Shown: positions 35,701 to 46,536 of the stretch, piece after piece | Position numbering within the stretch: the first letter of the stretch is position 1 | Layout: every line of letters begins with the position of its first letter | Position numbers and translations under genes: made by a program | Assembly: GCA_022316685.1 (NCBI GenBank) | Contig: JAKJHU010000082.1 | Location: 1,984,001 to 2,048,000, forward strand | Direction of reading: 5' to 3' | DNA: 64,000 bases | Source of the DNA: Progne subis subis | Taxonomy: Eukaryota; Chordata; Aves; Passeriformes; Hirundinidae | Notes under the pieces: generated by a model | Seen by the model: only the letters and a program-made list of their open reading frames with translations | Databases searched by the model: none | What the model was told of the DNA's origin: nothing

Positions 35701-38700
35701 TATCATTATTAATCAAACATGGTCTTGTTATGGAGTGTAACCAGGGAATTTTCTTTCTTTGTGTTTTGTTTTGTTATTGACAACACCCATTTTCTATAAA
35801 AATATTAGCTGACTTTAATTGTGCTTACCTCCTCCACAGCTTCATCCTGTGCAATGCTTGCAGTCCTGCAGGTTGCTTGCAGTGCAAAAGGAACATTTGT
35901 CCTCATGATCTAATCCATGGCTAAGAGCTGTGGCAGTGCTGTGCCACCAGAAGGATGTGCTGTGTATATTACTGATGTCAAAGCAAGTCTTTATTTGCTG
36001 TGGAAAATATAAATGTTTCATCTTATCTGCGATATCACAGGAAGTAAGAGATCCCTCTGTGACACTCCCTGCTCTCGGTGTTTTCTCTCACAATCTCTAA
36101 TTTGAGCTTTGGTTGCTGTGTGCTGCTCTGTTTTGTCTTTTTTTCCTAAAGGGGAAACAAAATACAGGACCAGTAAAAATCAACCTGTGACTCGTACCTT
36201 AAGCAATTAAATATTGTCAAATACATTTTCCGTATGCTTTCACTCCTGCCCATGGCTCAGGGGCAGCTGCTCCTCTGCATCTTTTGGGCTCCCTGGGTTG
36301 GCTTTGCCTGGGCTGGACGTGTTGTGTTGTTCTGCCCTTCTTGGACCCTGCCTTTGCTGACAGTTCTCCTTTGTCACAGCTTTGCCACCCTGAGATGCAA
36401 CTGAGTTTTGGGAATCCACACTCCAGCAAAGCACATAGTGACCTGGGCACATTTCTCTATTGGTTTTCTTAAGAGGAGCAAGGCATGAAGAGTGGAAGGG
36501 TTTTGAAAAGGCAGTTTGCATTACTGCCTCCCCATTACTCCTGTCCCATTCCACCCTTTCCATTATTTGCACATAACCCTGCCTGTGCACAGGTGATGAA
36601 ATTTGAAGAACTGATCTGTGTTGAAAACTTGTCAATTCTCCCATCCTGCTTTATCATAATGTCCCACAGACAGGTGCACAGGGGTGAGCAGGGATTGTCT
36701 GGGGGGTACAGGCTTAGGGCACAGGGGACTCAGTCTGGCTATGCCCCCAGGAGCTTTCTAATCTGCCACTTTCACCCAAGAGAGACCTTTTGGGAAGCCA
36801 CCACTTCCGCCGTGGTGAGGCCTTTTGTTGTGGCAGGTTTGGGGGTGGGTTTCAAGGCTGTACCTGGAGGAACATTATGAAATAGGGATGTGGATTTTAG
36901 TTTCAATATTTCTTAAGGGACCTCCTGAAAACAGGCTCTCGAGTGCATTTTCCTTTGTTTCCTGATCAATAGCTCCTTCTTTGGCTTGCAGTTATTTCCA
37001 GTGCTCACCCTGAGTGGTCGCAGATCAGTGACCCTGGGTCCCGCTGTGCAGCCCAGCCCGTGTGGGATCGATGGGGCTGTGGCAGCACTGACAACAGGAG
37101 TTATGTTTATTGCATTGATTCTGCAAGGGTTTTTTCCTAAAATGTTCACCACTGTTCCTTTTGATCTCCCTTGATGAGCTGTTTAAGGTATCTTTCCAGG
37201 AGAAGAGCGTGAAAAACAAGTCATGAGTTCTTTTATTAGTGCTGGGGCACTGCTTGTTGATGGGAAGGGGATACTGCCAATACTGTTCACACTTCAGCTC
37301 CATCCCAGCTGCCAGCATCACATCTGAGGCTTTTGGCCAGTGCCGAATGGAAATCATCTGCCTTAGGGAAAAGGCATTTGTCCTTTTTTTTCTGTCCTAG
37401 ATCCAGAGTGAAGCTAAGTTATATTTGTGTTTCAGAAACTTAATGTACAGCGTCAAGGCTCTGGAAGTCAAAAAAGAAGGATCTCTGTCCTCAGAGCCGA
37501 ATTTTCACGAGAGGTCCTCAAAGCATTGTCCAGAGGGTTACCTGCATACAGTCACACGTGAAATCCCATATGTTCCATATTGATCCATTAAAGGCATTGA
37601 TACATTGATACATTTTCAAACTGACAGAGAGAACCTGTTCCCCAATGCTGTAAATATTCCATGATGCAAGGTGTCCCCTGCTCTGATGTTTAGTTACTCT
37701 GAAATCATCAAAACTGGTGCTTGTCAGTGGTGACTGGTGGGGATTGCAGAATGGGGTCCTGGGTTGGGGTGAGGAGCTGCAGGGCTGGCTCAGGGCAGGC
37801 AGGAGCAGCACGGCTACATCAGCAAAGCAGGTGCTTTTCCACCCTCTCTTCCTTGTGCTAAATGAAAACAGGATGGAATGTGCAAACCAGGAACACTTCC
37901 TTGCTAAAAAACTATTAAGTGGGAATTTCAATATGCTCTACCTCGAGGTATTAGTGGGACTAATTTGAAAGGGAGATATGGGAACTGCTAATTTAAGTGA
38001 AATTTTTAAAAGAGCGATCAGTGTTTGATCTTCTATTAAATATTTTGCCACTTGTGCTAAAGAAACAGTTGGTAGTTTTTCAAGTAGAAAGTTGCCACTT
38101 TGCAGAGGAAAAACACATTTGGCTGCAAAATGTACAGAAATGGTGACAAGAGCAGTCATGGTGGGAGCAGGGTGAAATCTGATCTTCAGTCTAACATGAT
38201 TAAGAAAGTAATTTATTTTTCATACATGTGTATATGCAGGGGTTTTTTTGGTTGTTTTTCAAAGGTTTGTTTGTGTTTCCAAATGGGGTAGAAGGTAATT
38301 TAGTGTAGAAGGATGGAAATGACCTCTGATTGCACCTTATCCTGTTGGTTTATATTCTGGTGCAGCAGTGAATAACCTGTTAATATGGTGTATTTCACAC
38401 CTCATTGCTGACCATATTAAAAGTTTTTATCCTAATTCCTTAGTAAATATTAATGTACAGTATTCACTAGTATCTGTCTGTTTCATTTACTTTCCCCATT
38501 CTTCTTTGTAATTCCTTTTATTCCTTTTATTCTGTGGTGATTCTAATCAAAGCCAAATCCGGGTTTTTTAATGATCAGTTTTTATGAGTCCTCCAGGACA
38601 AACTGCACTGCAGAGATATGACATTGGAGCCCAATATTATTATGCCTCTACAGAAATTATTAATTTAAGGTTTTTGCATATTGCAGGAATTAAAAACATA

Positions 38701-38907
38701 ATAAATCAGCAGAGGTTTATTATACTAAATTACATATGTAACCTATTAGCCATTGTGTTTGTTTTAACTGTTCAGTATTTGTCAAGAATTCTTAAAAAAC
38801 CTCATTTACTGGTCCTGATCCAAAGGCTGCTAAGGCTGATGTGTGCTTTGCTGTGTAAGCTGACTGATCTCAGGCTGCTCAGATATAAGACTGACAATAA
38901 GAAAATT

Positions 38908-38923
38908 AAAAAAAAAAAAAAAA
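38908..38923 (+). repeat. A16 run
   Basis: Sixteen consecutive A followed by TAAATAG. No retroposed sequence recognised directly upstream. Confidence 0.8.
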
Positions 38924-40253
38924 TAAATAGTTCAACCTGGAATTTCCAGAGACTTCAACTGTGCTAAGACTGAGGAAAGTAAGTCTGGATTTTCTTAACC
39001 ATGAGACTTGGTTAGTTTTTCTCAGATCAGTGAATATAAAAGCTCCAATGTGAATAGTTTGCCTCTCAGTTCTCTGGTGTCAAGAGTGTTGTGGACAAAA
39101 CCATTTGGACAAGTGACTCTTGTGTCATTCCTGTCACAAATGCAGGGCCTGTTGTCATGGATCACAGCACTGGACAAACACTGATCCTTCCCCCCAAAAA
39201 CCAAAGGTTTTTACTCAAGTGCAGCAGCTCCCATTGCAGCAGTCAGTGCTGGCAGCAGGAGGGGTGGAGGAGGAGTTGTCCAGGGCACCAGCTCTTGGCA
39301 GGGATCTGACCCCACACTCCTGGGCTCTTCTGTGCTCTGGGCAAGAGGCAGCCCCTGGGCTGCTGGCTTTGTTCCCAGGGAATGAATTCCTTTGGCAAAC
39401 AGACACTGGTCATTCAGGTAAAAATAATCAGTGGTAGATGGAATAAGTGTGCTGCATCTCACCTGAGCAAACACGGAGCTGGGTGAATCCCAGAGATGTG
39501 AGCAAGGCAGGACATGGGGACAGCTCCTCCAGCCTGGCCTTTTTTCCTTGAAATCCCCTTTTGTTCAAAGGTGTTTGACAACCCTTGTGCTCCTGCTCCT
39601 GGCTGCTGCAGAGAGTGGCTTGTCACAGGGAGAGTGGCTTCTCCAAGGGACAGGGATTTGGGACCTGCCTGCCTGTGTGTTTGGGAGGCTGATCTCGAAG
39701 GCTTGTTCTTTGAAGGTTCCTCTTGCTGTGGCAGATGCTGGAGGTTCATTCTTGACCAGCAGGAGCAGTGAGGTCACAGAGTGCTCTCCTGTGTGTGGGA
39801 TGGAGCAGGGGTGGAGGAAAAGAGACATCAGGAGAAGTCCCAGGATCAGAGAGAATTGGATCTGGGCTCTGCCAGCCACTGTCTGAATGCAAACATGCAA
39901 AAAACACGCTGGTTTTTGGCAAATGGAAGGGGAAAAAATGACTGAGACGGGGTGTTAGATCTTTCCAGAAGCCCCCAGAAGATGGCAGGACCACTGCAGC
40001 CACCCCTGGGGTCAGTGCACTCCAAAAAGCCTGGAGAGAAGCTGAAGGGAAGGGCAGGGTTCTTCTTCCCCAGCCCAGCAAGAGGGAATCCAGGGGCAAC
40101 CCTGCACCTCTGCTCACTGAGAAGGACAGAAATCATCAAAAATGAGAGACAGCTTCTTGAGGAATTGGACATGTGGATGAAGGACAGCAAGGCATTGAAA
40201 GGCTGTGACGGGGGCTGACTTGCAGCCCCTCTGCCCTACCACGTAAAGTGTGT

Positions 40254-40397
40254 ATGCAAACATTGTGTACTTTTAAAGGATACGCAGATATTCTTCCAAA
40301 TGAAACTGAAGAAACAAATGAAGTGAAAAAGATTGTGTCTGGCATAAAAAGACTTCAGTTGTACTCAAAGAAGGAAGCAAATGCAGTTTTTGAGTAG
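40254..40397 (+). other. Short coding-like ORF, 47 codons, unknown
   Basis: ATG at 40254 to TAG at 40395-40397. The translation is rich in E, K, N and I, includes GYADILPNETEETNEVKK and ends in KKEANAVFE, and is less low-complexity than most frames here. An alternative is an exon or decayed retrocopy starting near 40277, where TTTTAAAG precedes GATACGCAG. I do not recognise the protein. Its QLYSKKEA core recurs, in frame, as QFYSKKEA near 41.3 kb. Short length and lack of other exons keep confidence low. Confidence 0.2.
40356..40379 (+). repeat. 24-bp dispersed direct repeat, copy 1
   Basis: 24 bases matching 41309-41332 at 23 of 24 positions, with the invariant core ACTCAAAGAAGGAAGCA. The flanks on both sides are not obviously similar. 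Confidence 0.7.
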
Positions 40398-41308
40398 TTT
40401 TGTACTCAGAAGTAGAAAGGAGTAGGTTTTGGAGAGGTAAAATGAGCTAGAAACAACATATATGACATTGAGGTTTTTCTTATTGAATCAAACAATTGTT
40501 GACTGCTACAGAGAAAGGAAATTAAAAATCAAAAAGCTAATAAAATTACCTTTTTTTCTAGGCTTTCTTCAACTTTGGGAGCGAGCCAAAGTTTTACTCT
40601 GTGGTATGGCATATCTTTTAAAGAAATACCCATATATAATTCTAAAATTATCAGGAATTCATCCAGTGGTTTATTCCTCTATTATTCAAAGTGTGTGGCT
40701 TTTGCCTGCCTAAATTTTCTGGTTTCATGTTCTGCCTCTGGGACTGTTGCACCTCTGCTAGGATGAAAAGCCTCTTCTTATCAGTTTCCCTTTCCCCAAG
40801 TAAGTATTTACTTGGTGATCAGACATGCCTTAACCTAATCTTTGATAAGCTAAATAAATTGAACTCCTCGAGTCTGTCACTGTGTTTTCCCATCCTTTAA
40901 TCAGTCTCAGGACTTGGAGCCATCCAGAATTTATCACGCTCTGCTCTGGTGTGTGAACACGGGTGCTGAATGTGTGATTTTGCTGGCTGCAGTGGCAATG
41001 GGGTCAATTTGGTTTTGCCCTGCTCTGTGCCTGAGCCTCTGTGGTCCCTGTAGCCACAAAGCTGCTGGGCTCGGGGGCTGCTGCAGCCAGGCTGAGGCTC
41101 TCTGTGCCTGGTGCCAGGTGAGCCAGCACCCAGGGCCCGATGGGTGTCTCCAAGGTCTGTTCTTCACCGTTTGACAGGGAAATGATATCCCAGACAGTTC
41201 TCACTGATCGTGGCAGACCATTAACCAGCAGAGATGGAGTTTGCCAGCATTGCTGTGCAAGTAGCTTTTCTGATTATATCAAAAGATGCTGTTCTAGCAT
41301 CAAAACAC

Positions 41309-41332
41309 CAGTTTTACTCAAAGAAGGAAGCA
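41309..41332 (+). repeat. 24-bp dispersed direct repeat, copy 2
   Basis: Partner of 40356-40379, one mismatch (T for G). It lies inside a 66-codon open frame (41234-41434) that I do not recognise, in the same codon phase as the first copy. Confidence 0.7.
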
Positions 41333-42336
41333 TGTTCTCTGTCAGCAGTTTCTAAAGACTTCTTTTCTTCCTTCTTCGTGCTGCTCTGTAGCTGTCCAGA
41401 AAGGCTTTGCACAGCAATGTACAGAGCTGCCTGAACAATCCCTCTGCACTGACCGTGCCCTGCCTGCTGTGGGAATTCCCATTATAAAAATCCCTTCCCC
41501 AGTCAGAGACTGGAAGGAAGGAAGTGATTAGGTTGGTTTGTTTGGGGGCTTTTTTTGCTGGTTGGTTTGTTTTTCTCTGTGGGATCGAGGGCTGGGAAGG
41601 AGGAGGGGGATGGGGCTGGGGGGGTCTAGGTTAAAAGGTAATTATTTTTGTAACAGAATTAAAACCTAGAATACATTGAACTGATTTCTAATACAAATAG
41701 GATCAGCATTAGCTTTTAAAGGATTGCTATTATCATTTCAGGACTGCAATGTGATTTAAACTGTAATAGATATTGATTTCTATATTAGTGTTCTTGCTCC
41801 TTGTATTGCGTTTCTGCTGCCATCTGCTAAAACAGGAATGGCATTTTTCACTTTATTGACTGGACAGTGAGTTGGAATACTGTATTCCTGCATTCTCTGG
41901 ATCACCAAGATGACCACATGCTTACAGAGGTTGGGACGAGGCAGCTGCTGGAACACTTGCATTTTAAAGTTACAGGAACCAATTAGTAAGTGTATATACA
42001 AAGAACTTTTAAAGGGCTTCTAAATCACTTAGGGAAAGGCAGAAATTTACACTAAAGAGCATCACAGCTGTTGCACAGGACACTTAGTTTTAAAGGAGAA
42101 GTAATTCCTGCAATGTCCTTTGCTGGTGGTCTGAAGCAGCCTGGGCAGGATTTCCCAGGCAGTTGGGTTGGCCTTAGCTGAGCTCCCACAAAAGCAGCAG
42201 AAATCTCACCCAGCTGGGCAAACACAAGAGCTACATGTGCTGGTAGCCCACAGATCTTCCTCCCCAGTTCAGACCAGTATCAGACTGGGAACCTCATTCT
42301 CCTCACTGAGCCCAGCTTAACCAATCTAATTTGAAG

Positions 42337-42603
42337 CTTCTCTCTTTTCTTTTCTCTTCTTTTCTCTTCTTTTCTCTTCTTTTCTCTTCTTTTCTCTTCT
42401 TTTCTCTTCTTTTCTCTTCTTTCTCTCTTTCTCTTCTTTTCTCTTCTTTCTCTTCTTTCTCTTCTTTTCTCTTCTTTTCTCTCCTCTCCTCTCCTCTCCT
42501 CTCCTCTCCTCTCCTCTCCTCTCCTCTCCTCTCCTCTCCTCTCCTCTCCTCTCCTCTCCTCTCCTCTCCTCTCCTCTCCTCTCCTCTCCTCTCCTCTCTT
42601 TCC
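42337..42603 (+). repeat. 267-bp pure polypyrimidine microsatellite
   Basis: No purine occurs on the plus strand over 267 bases. The first part is mainly a 10-bp unit TTTTCTCTTC; after about 42480 it becomes a CTCCT pentamer repeated over 20 times. Such mirror-symmetric purine/pyrimidine DNA can form triplexes (H-DNA). The Arg/Glu/Lys-rich minus-strand frames and Ser/Leu/Phe-rich plus-strand frame here are products of the repeat, not genes. Confidence 0.98.
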
Positions 42604-43260
42604 ATTTTTTAAGGTAAACATAGACATTTATTTTAAAATTTAGAATCAGAATATACGAAGTATAAGGGTAGTTTAATTTTACCAGAGATCTGTCTCTGAC
42701 AAGAAACTCATGCAAATGTATAACTGACAATCCCCCTGTATAGTCCATCAGTCTGTATCCTAGGGACTTCCTAGGGTTGCTTCTGTGTTGTGAGAAACTT
42801 TATTTTAAATTTTTCTCCCTTTTTAGTGACTCTTGGAGAGAAATCAGAGCATAAAACTGAAGACAGAAAATTTTCCGCCTTGTGTGTACATTTCCTGATC
42901 CCTGAATGCTCCGTTTCTCAAACTTCAGTGCATTATTGTGTGTAGTTAATTACAAGGGTGAAGCATCAGTTTTCCGTAGTGAGTGAGACTTGTATTCTTC
43001 CTCAGCAAGCATGGGGGACAGGAATTATGCAATTAGGAGCTTTGGGAAGGGTCCTGTCCTGCTGTGCCCACTCCACTTGTCCACATCTGGCTGCTGTTAC
43101 TGACCCCACATGGCAACAAGGAGTAGGGAGCTGGAGGAATCCATTCCAGAAGAAAAGGGAATATTCCAAAAATACCAGTCATGGGAAGTACAGATGCAAA
43201 TGAATTTAAATACTACCTACTTGGTAAACAAAAAATAAATAAGAGCTGGCATGGGTTTTA

Positions 43261-43350
43261 GTTGTGTTGGGTTTTTTTGGTTTTGTTTAGGTTTTTTTTG
43301 TGTTTGGTGTTTTTGTTTTGTTTTGGTTTTGTTTTTGTTTTTTTTTTAAT
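43261..43350 (+). repeat. (GTTTT)n-type low-complexity tract
   Basis: About 90 bases of T broken by single or paired G, with no C at all. Confidence 0.8.
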
Positions 43351-45483
43351 TTAAGAAAGATAAAAATCTTTGTCTAAAGACTCTCATAATTTCTAAACTG
43401 TTCAGAAAGGTCAGGGAGAGGCCATCCCACGAGCACCACACCTTGCCCCATGTGTCAGGAGTTCTGCTGGAAGGAAGGAAGGAAGGAGGGAAGGGTGTCT
43501 CTGCATCTGTAGGTGGGAACTTGAGTGTGAGCATGAGTTCAGTGCCAGGGGAGCACAGCCCTGGGGCAAAACCAGGGTATCAGCTAGCAAACAGCATAAA
43601 CCCACAGCATTACAGAGAGGGAATGTGGTTTTACTTAATTTGTCACAGTGTTTTTGGGCAGACTGGGTCAAAACTTGGCCTCCTTCTATGCTGTGCTTAC
43701 CTAAAGCAGCCTCATCTGTTCCCTGGTCAGCTCTAACCGTGCTGGTTCAAGTTCCTTCTGCAGCTTCTGTCTGTCTTCATGTCCTTTCTTTGTCCTGACT
43801 TAGACTAAAAGCTTTAGTGTACCAAGTCTGAACTTTGCTCACCTTGCACGAGGCTGGCTGCAGCAGTCTGCTGGCATTACCACAGTCCCTCTGGCATTCT
43901 CTGAATAAATCCCCTATTTGTTCTTCAGATTAGGAGCAGGTTTTTTAACTCTGTGTTTGTAAAGCTCATAAGCTTGATGCTTTTTTAGCTCAGGACTTGG
44001 CCTTGTGGCTACTACCATTAAAGGTTGCTTTGAGCTCTCTGTGGGTAGTAAATAACTTGCCCATGTTTGCTATGAAAGCTTCTAATTTATAGGCAAATAT
44101 GTGAGTGATTCATATTTGGATTTTTAAGTAATTAATTCAAGCTGAGCACAAAAGGAGTGCATGGGGGCAGCTGAACTCTACGTGTGTTTTTACACCTCGC
44201 ACTGAAGAGATTCTCCTAACATGGAATGTCTGCAGCTGCTGCTATGGGGTGGGGGAGTTTATTCCTCACACAAAGCAGGCTCTGGCTCTGAGCTGTGTGT
44301 TTGGGGGTGTGACCCGAGTGCCACGGGGCGAGGGGGTGGCTTTTGATCCTCCCTGCACAGGGCCATGGCAGAGTCTAACAAAGCCCAGCTCTCCAGAGTC
44401 CCTAGCAAACTGCTCCACTTCCCAAACCATGGCAGTAATCTCCTCAGACCCCTTATGGGGGGCTAAATGAAAATTCTTAGAAAACCAGGGTTGCTGCTAT
44501 ATTATGGCATAAATCCTTAACACTCTGAAGATGTTTTCATGCCCAGTTGCTGTAATACCACAGGGCCTTGAAGTCCCCCTCTGCATTTGTTCTGCCAGAT
44601 GCAGGCTGGGGATGGAGACACAGAAAAGGGGCCATTTTTCAAAGGCTTCAGGGCAATCTTTCAGGGCAGGGGTTGGAATGCACCTCCTGGGAATTCCAGC
44701 CTGAGATCCTTGCCTTGCAGTAGGGCCAGGCACTGTCTGTTGTGTCCCTGAGCTCAAGTGTAGCTCCTGTTGGGAGGCTGCTGCTGAAACAGAGCCTGCA
44801 GTTGGGAATGTTTATCATCCCACTCATAATGAAGCCATTACACTGCAGTCACAGCTCTGAATTGCAGCTAATAGATTTTCATTTTGTTTTCTCAGTTAAG
44901 TCATATTTGATAAATGCAGAAACGTGTAGGGAGCAGCTTATCTCAAGTAGACAGTTTCTCTTTAAATGGGTGGCTCGAATGTGCTTTGCATGAGGATTTT
45001 TTGGAAAGAAAAAAGGGATTCTACAGGAAATCTTTGCAGATATTAAATGACAAACCCAGAGTATCCACTTGCTGAGTACAAGTCTTCTCCCTTTTAGGGA
45101 TGTGTTGGCTTGCAGCTGTTGAAGATAAACGTTATTTTCTTTGTGCGTGTGTACCTGTCCTCACGTACTTGGGCAAAAATCCTTCAGTATTGTGTATGTA
45201 ATCCTGTTTAATGCGTTCTGTGGAGTCTAAAAGATTGACTTTAATGGATCTTGCTCAAATTCTTTTATAGGAAACAAACAAAACTCCATACATTGCTTCT
45301 CAGCAGACAAATGCATAAGGATGCATAGTTTTTCTCGAATTTCTTACCTTTTTCCCTTATTTTGAGCTGAAGTGGAACAGGGTAGTCTGGGAAATGACAG
45401 CACCAACATGTGGTGTATCTTTGCACTGGGTTGTCCTTCCAGAATTACTCTGAAAAAGTTTTTGGTACAAAGCACCTCTACAT

Positions 45484-46536
45484 ATGTCACACAGGGAACT
45501 GGAGGTAATTCTTTTTTTTTTAATCCTGGCTCAAAAGGTTCTTAGCAGAACTAAGCCAGCATCCCTTGATAGACTGAAGCTAAGCTGCTCTTCCAGCACT
45601 ATCCTGGGCAGCCTTGTCAGCACTTCCCAACCTCAGGGCCAGAACGCAGCCGTGCAAATCTGTGTTTGGGGCGGATTTTCAAAGGGTTTTTCCAGCTGCA
45701 GACAGGGTTTTCAGGAGTACCTGAAGTACCTTAAGCAGATCCACAGCGGGCTTTTTGCAGCAATGACAAATCACGCAGGGAAATCCACCCGTGGGCGTTT
45801 CAGCCCCGTTAATTTGGGAGGTGCTGAGGTGCAGCATTGGCAGCGGGTTGGTTGTGGCGGCCGGGTCCCTGGCGCTTCCAGAGCCGGCGTTCCCGTTCCC
45901 AGGGCGGGCGTGGGGCAGGTTCAGATCTGTATGTCTGCCCTGGCCCCGTGCCCAGCTCTGGCTGCACAAGGCCACTCTGAATGCTGCTGCCTGGATCAAC
46001 AGGCTGAAGTGTTTCTGTCACAGCCGCCCCTCTTTGGCAACAGTCGCGCCATTGTTGGCGATGCTCTTGTCACCGTTTTTCTTTTTGCCTCCTTCCACTT
46101 TTGTCCCCTCCATTTGCCTTCTGGGCCTTCTCCTCTCACCCCTGTGCTGCCCCACGTGCTTTCCCAGGGTTTGCTTTCTCAATTCTTTCTTCTGCCTCTG
46201 CCGCTTGTTTCTTTGCTGGATGGAATTCTCTGTGCCGTGGTTCCTGCTGCAGATGAGTTTGGGAAGCACCTCTCTCTCCTTGGCTGGGCTTTGGGCTTCC
46301 TGTGCCTTCACCCACGTGCACATTTGTGCTCTGTCCAGCTCCTCCTCTGCCCTGTTCCCACGGCTGTGTGTCCACAGGCTGCTGGCTGCTGTCTGTCTGT
46401 CCCTCCCTCAGTGACCGCCACCGGCCCCAGGCTGTCTCCTCCAGCTGACCTTTACCCCAGCCCATCCCAGACATATAAAACAAAATTAGCCACCATCACA
46501 TATTTCGATAAACAAGGCAGCCAGCAGATCGTGTAA
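45484..46536 (+). other. Longest ORF (350 codons), coding status doubtful
   Basis: Open from ATG 45484 to TAA. The translation shows no family I recognise. The first third is mixed, the middle is Gly/Arg-rich over a CpG cluster, and the last third is Leu/Phe/Pro/Ser-rich because the DNA is pyrimidine-rich, which by itself removes stop codons from the plus strand. A second frame is open over 45791-46414 and minus frames over 45679-46483. A 350-codon frame is unusual for non-coding DNA of this composition, but parallel open frames, no clear promoter and no recognisable domain argue against a gene. It could also be part of a long non-coding transcript. Confidence 0.15.
45774..45946. promoter_or_regulatory. 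Small CpG cluster
   Basis: I count 14 CpG in about 170 bp, while most of the window is strongly CpG-depleted. It is too short for a classic CpG island, and no TATA box, initiator or adjoining exon is evident. Confidence 0.3.

Larger units (their letters stand above)
32797..42336. other. Unique non-coding DNA, with a few short items
   Basis: No convincing gene. Overlapping frames are open on both strands at about 35052-35600 (181 codons minus, 111 codons plus) but neither translation is recognisable. AT-rich repeat-free blocks lie at about 35620-35830 and 38400-38800. Separate entries cover the A16 run and the short ORF and repeat near 40.3 and 41.3 kb. Confidence 0.45.

Noticed and set aside
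42280..42748. Arg/Glu/Lys-rich frames on the minus strand
   Set aside because: Translation of the polypyrimidine microsatellite.
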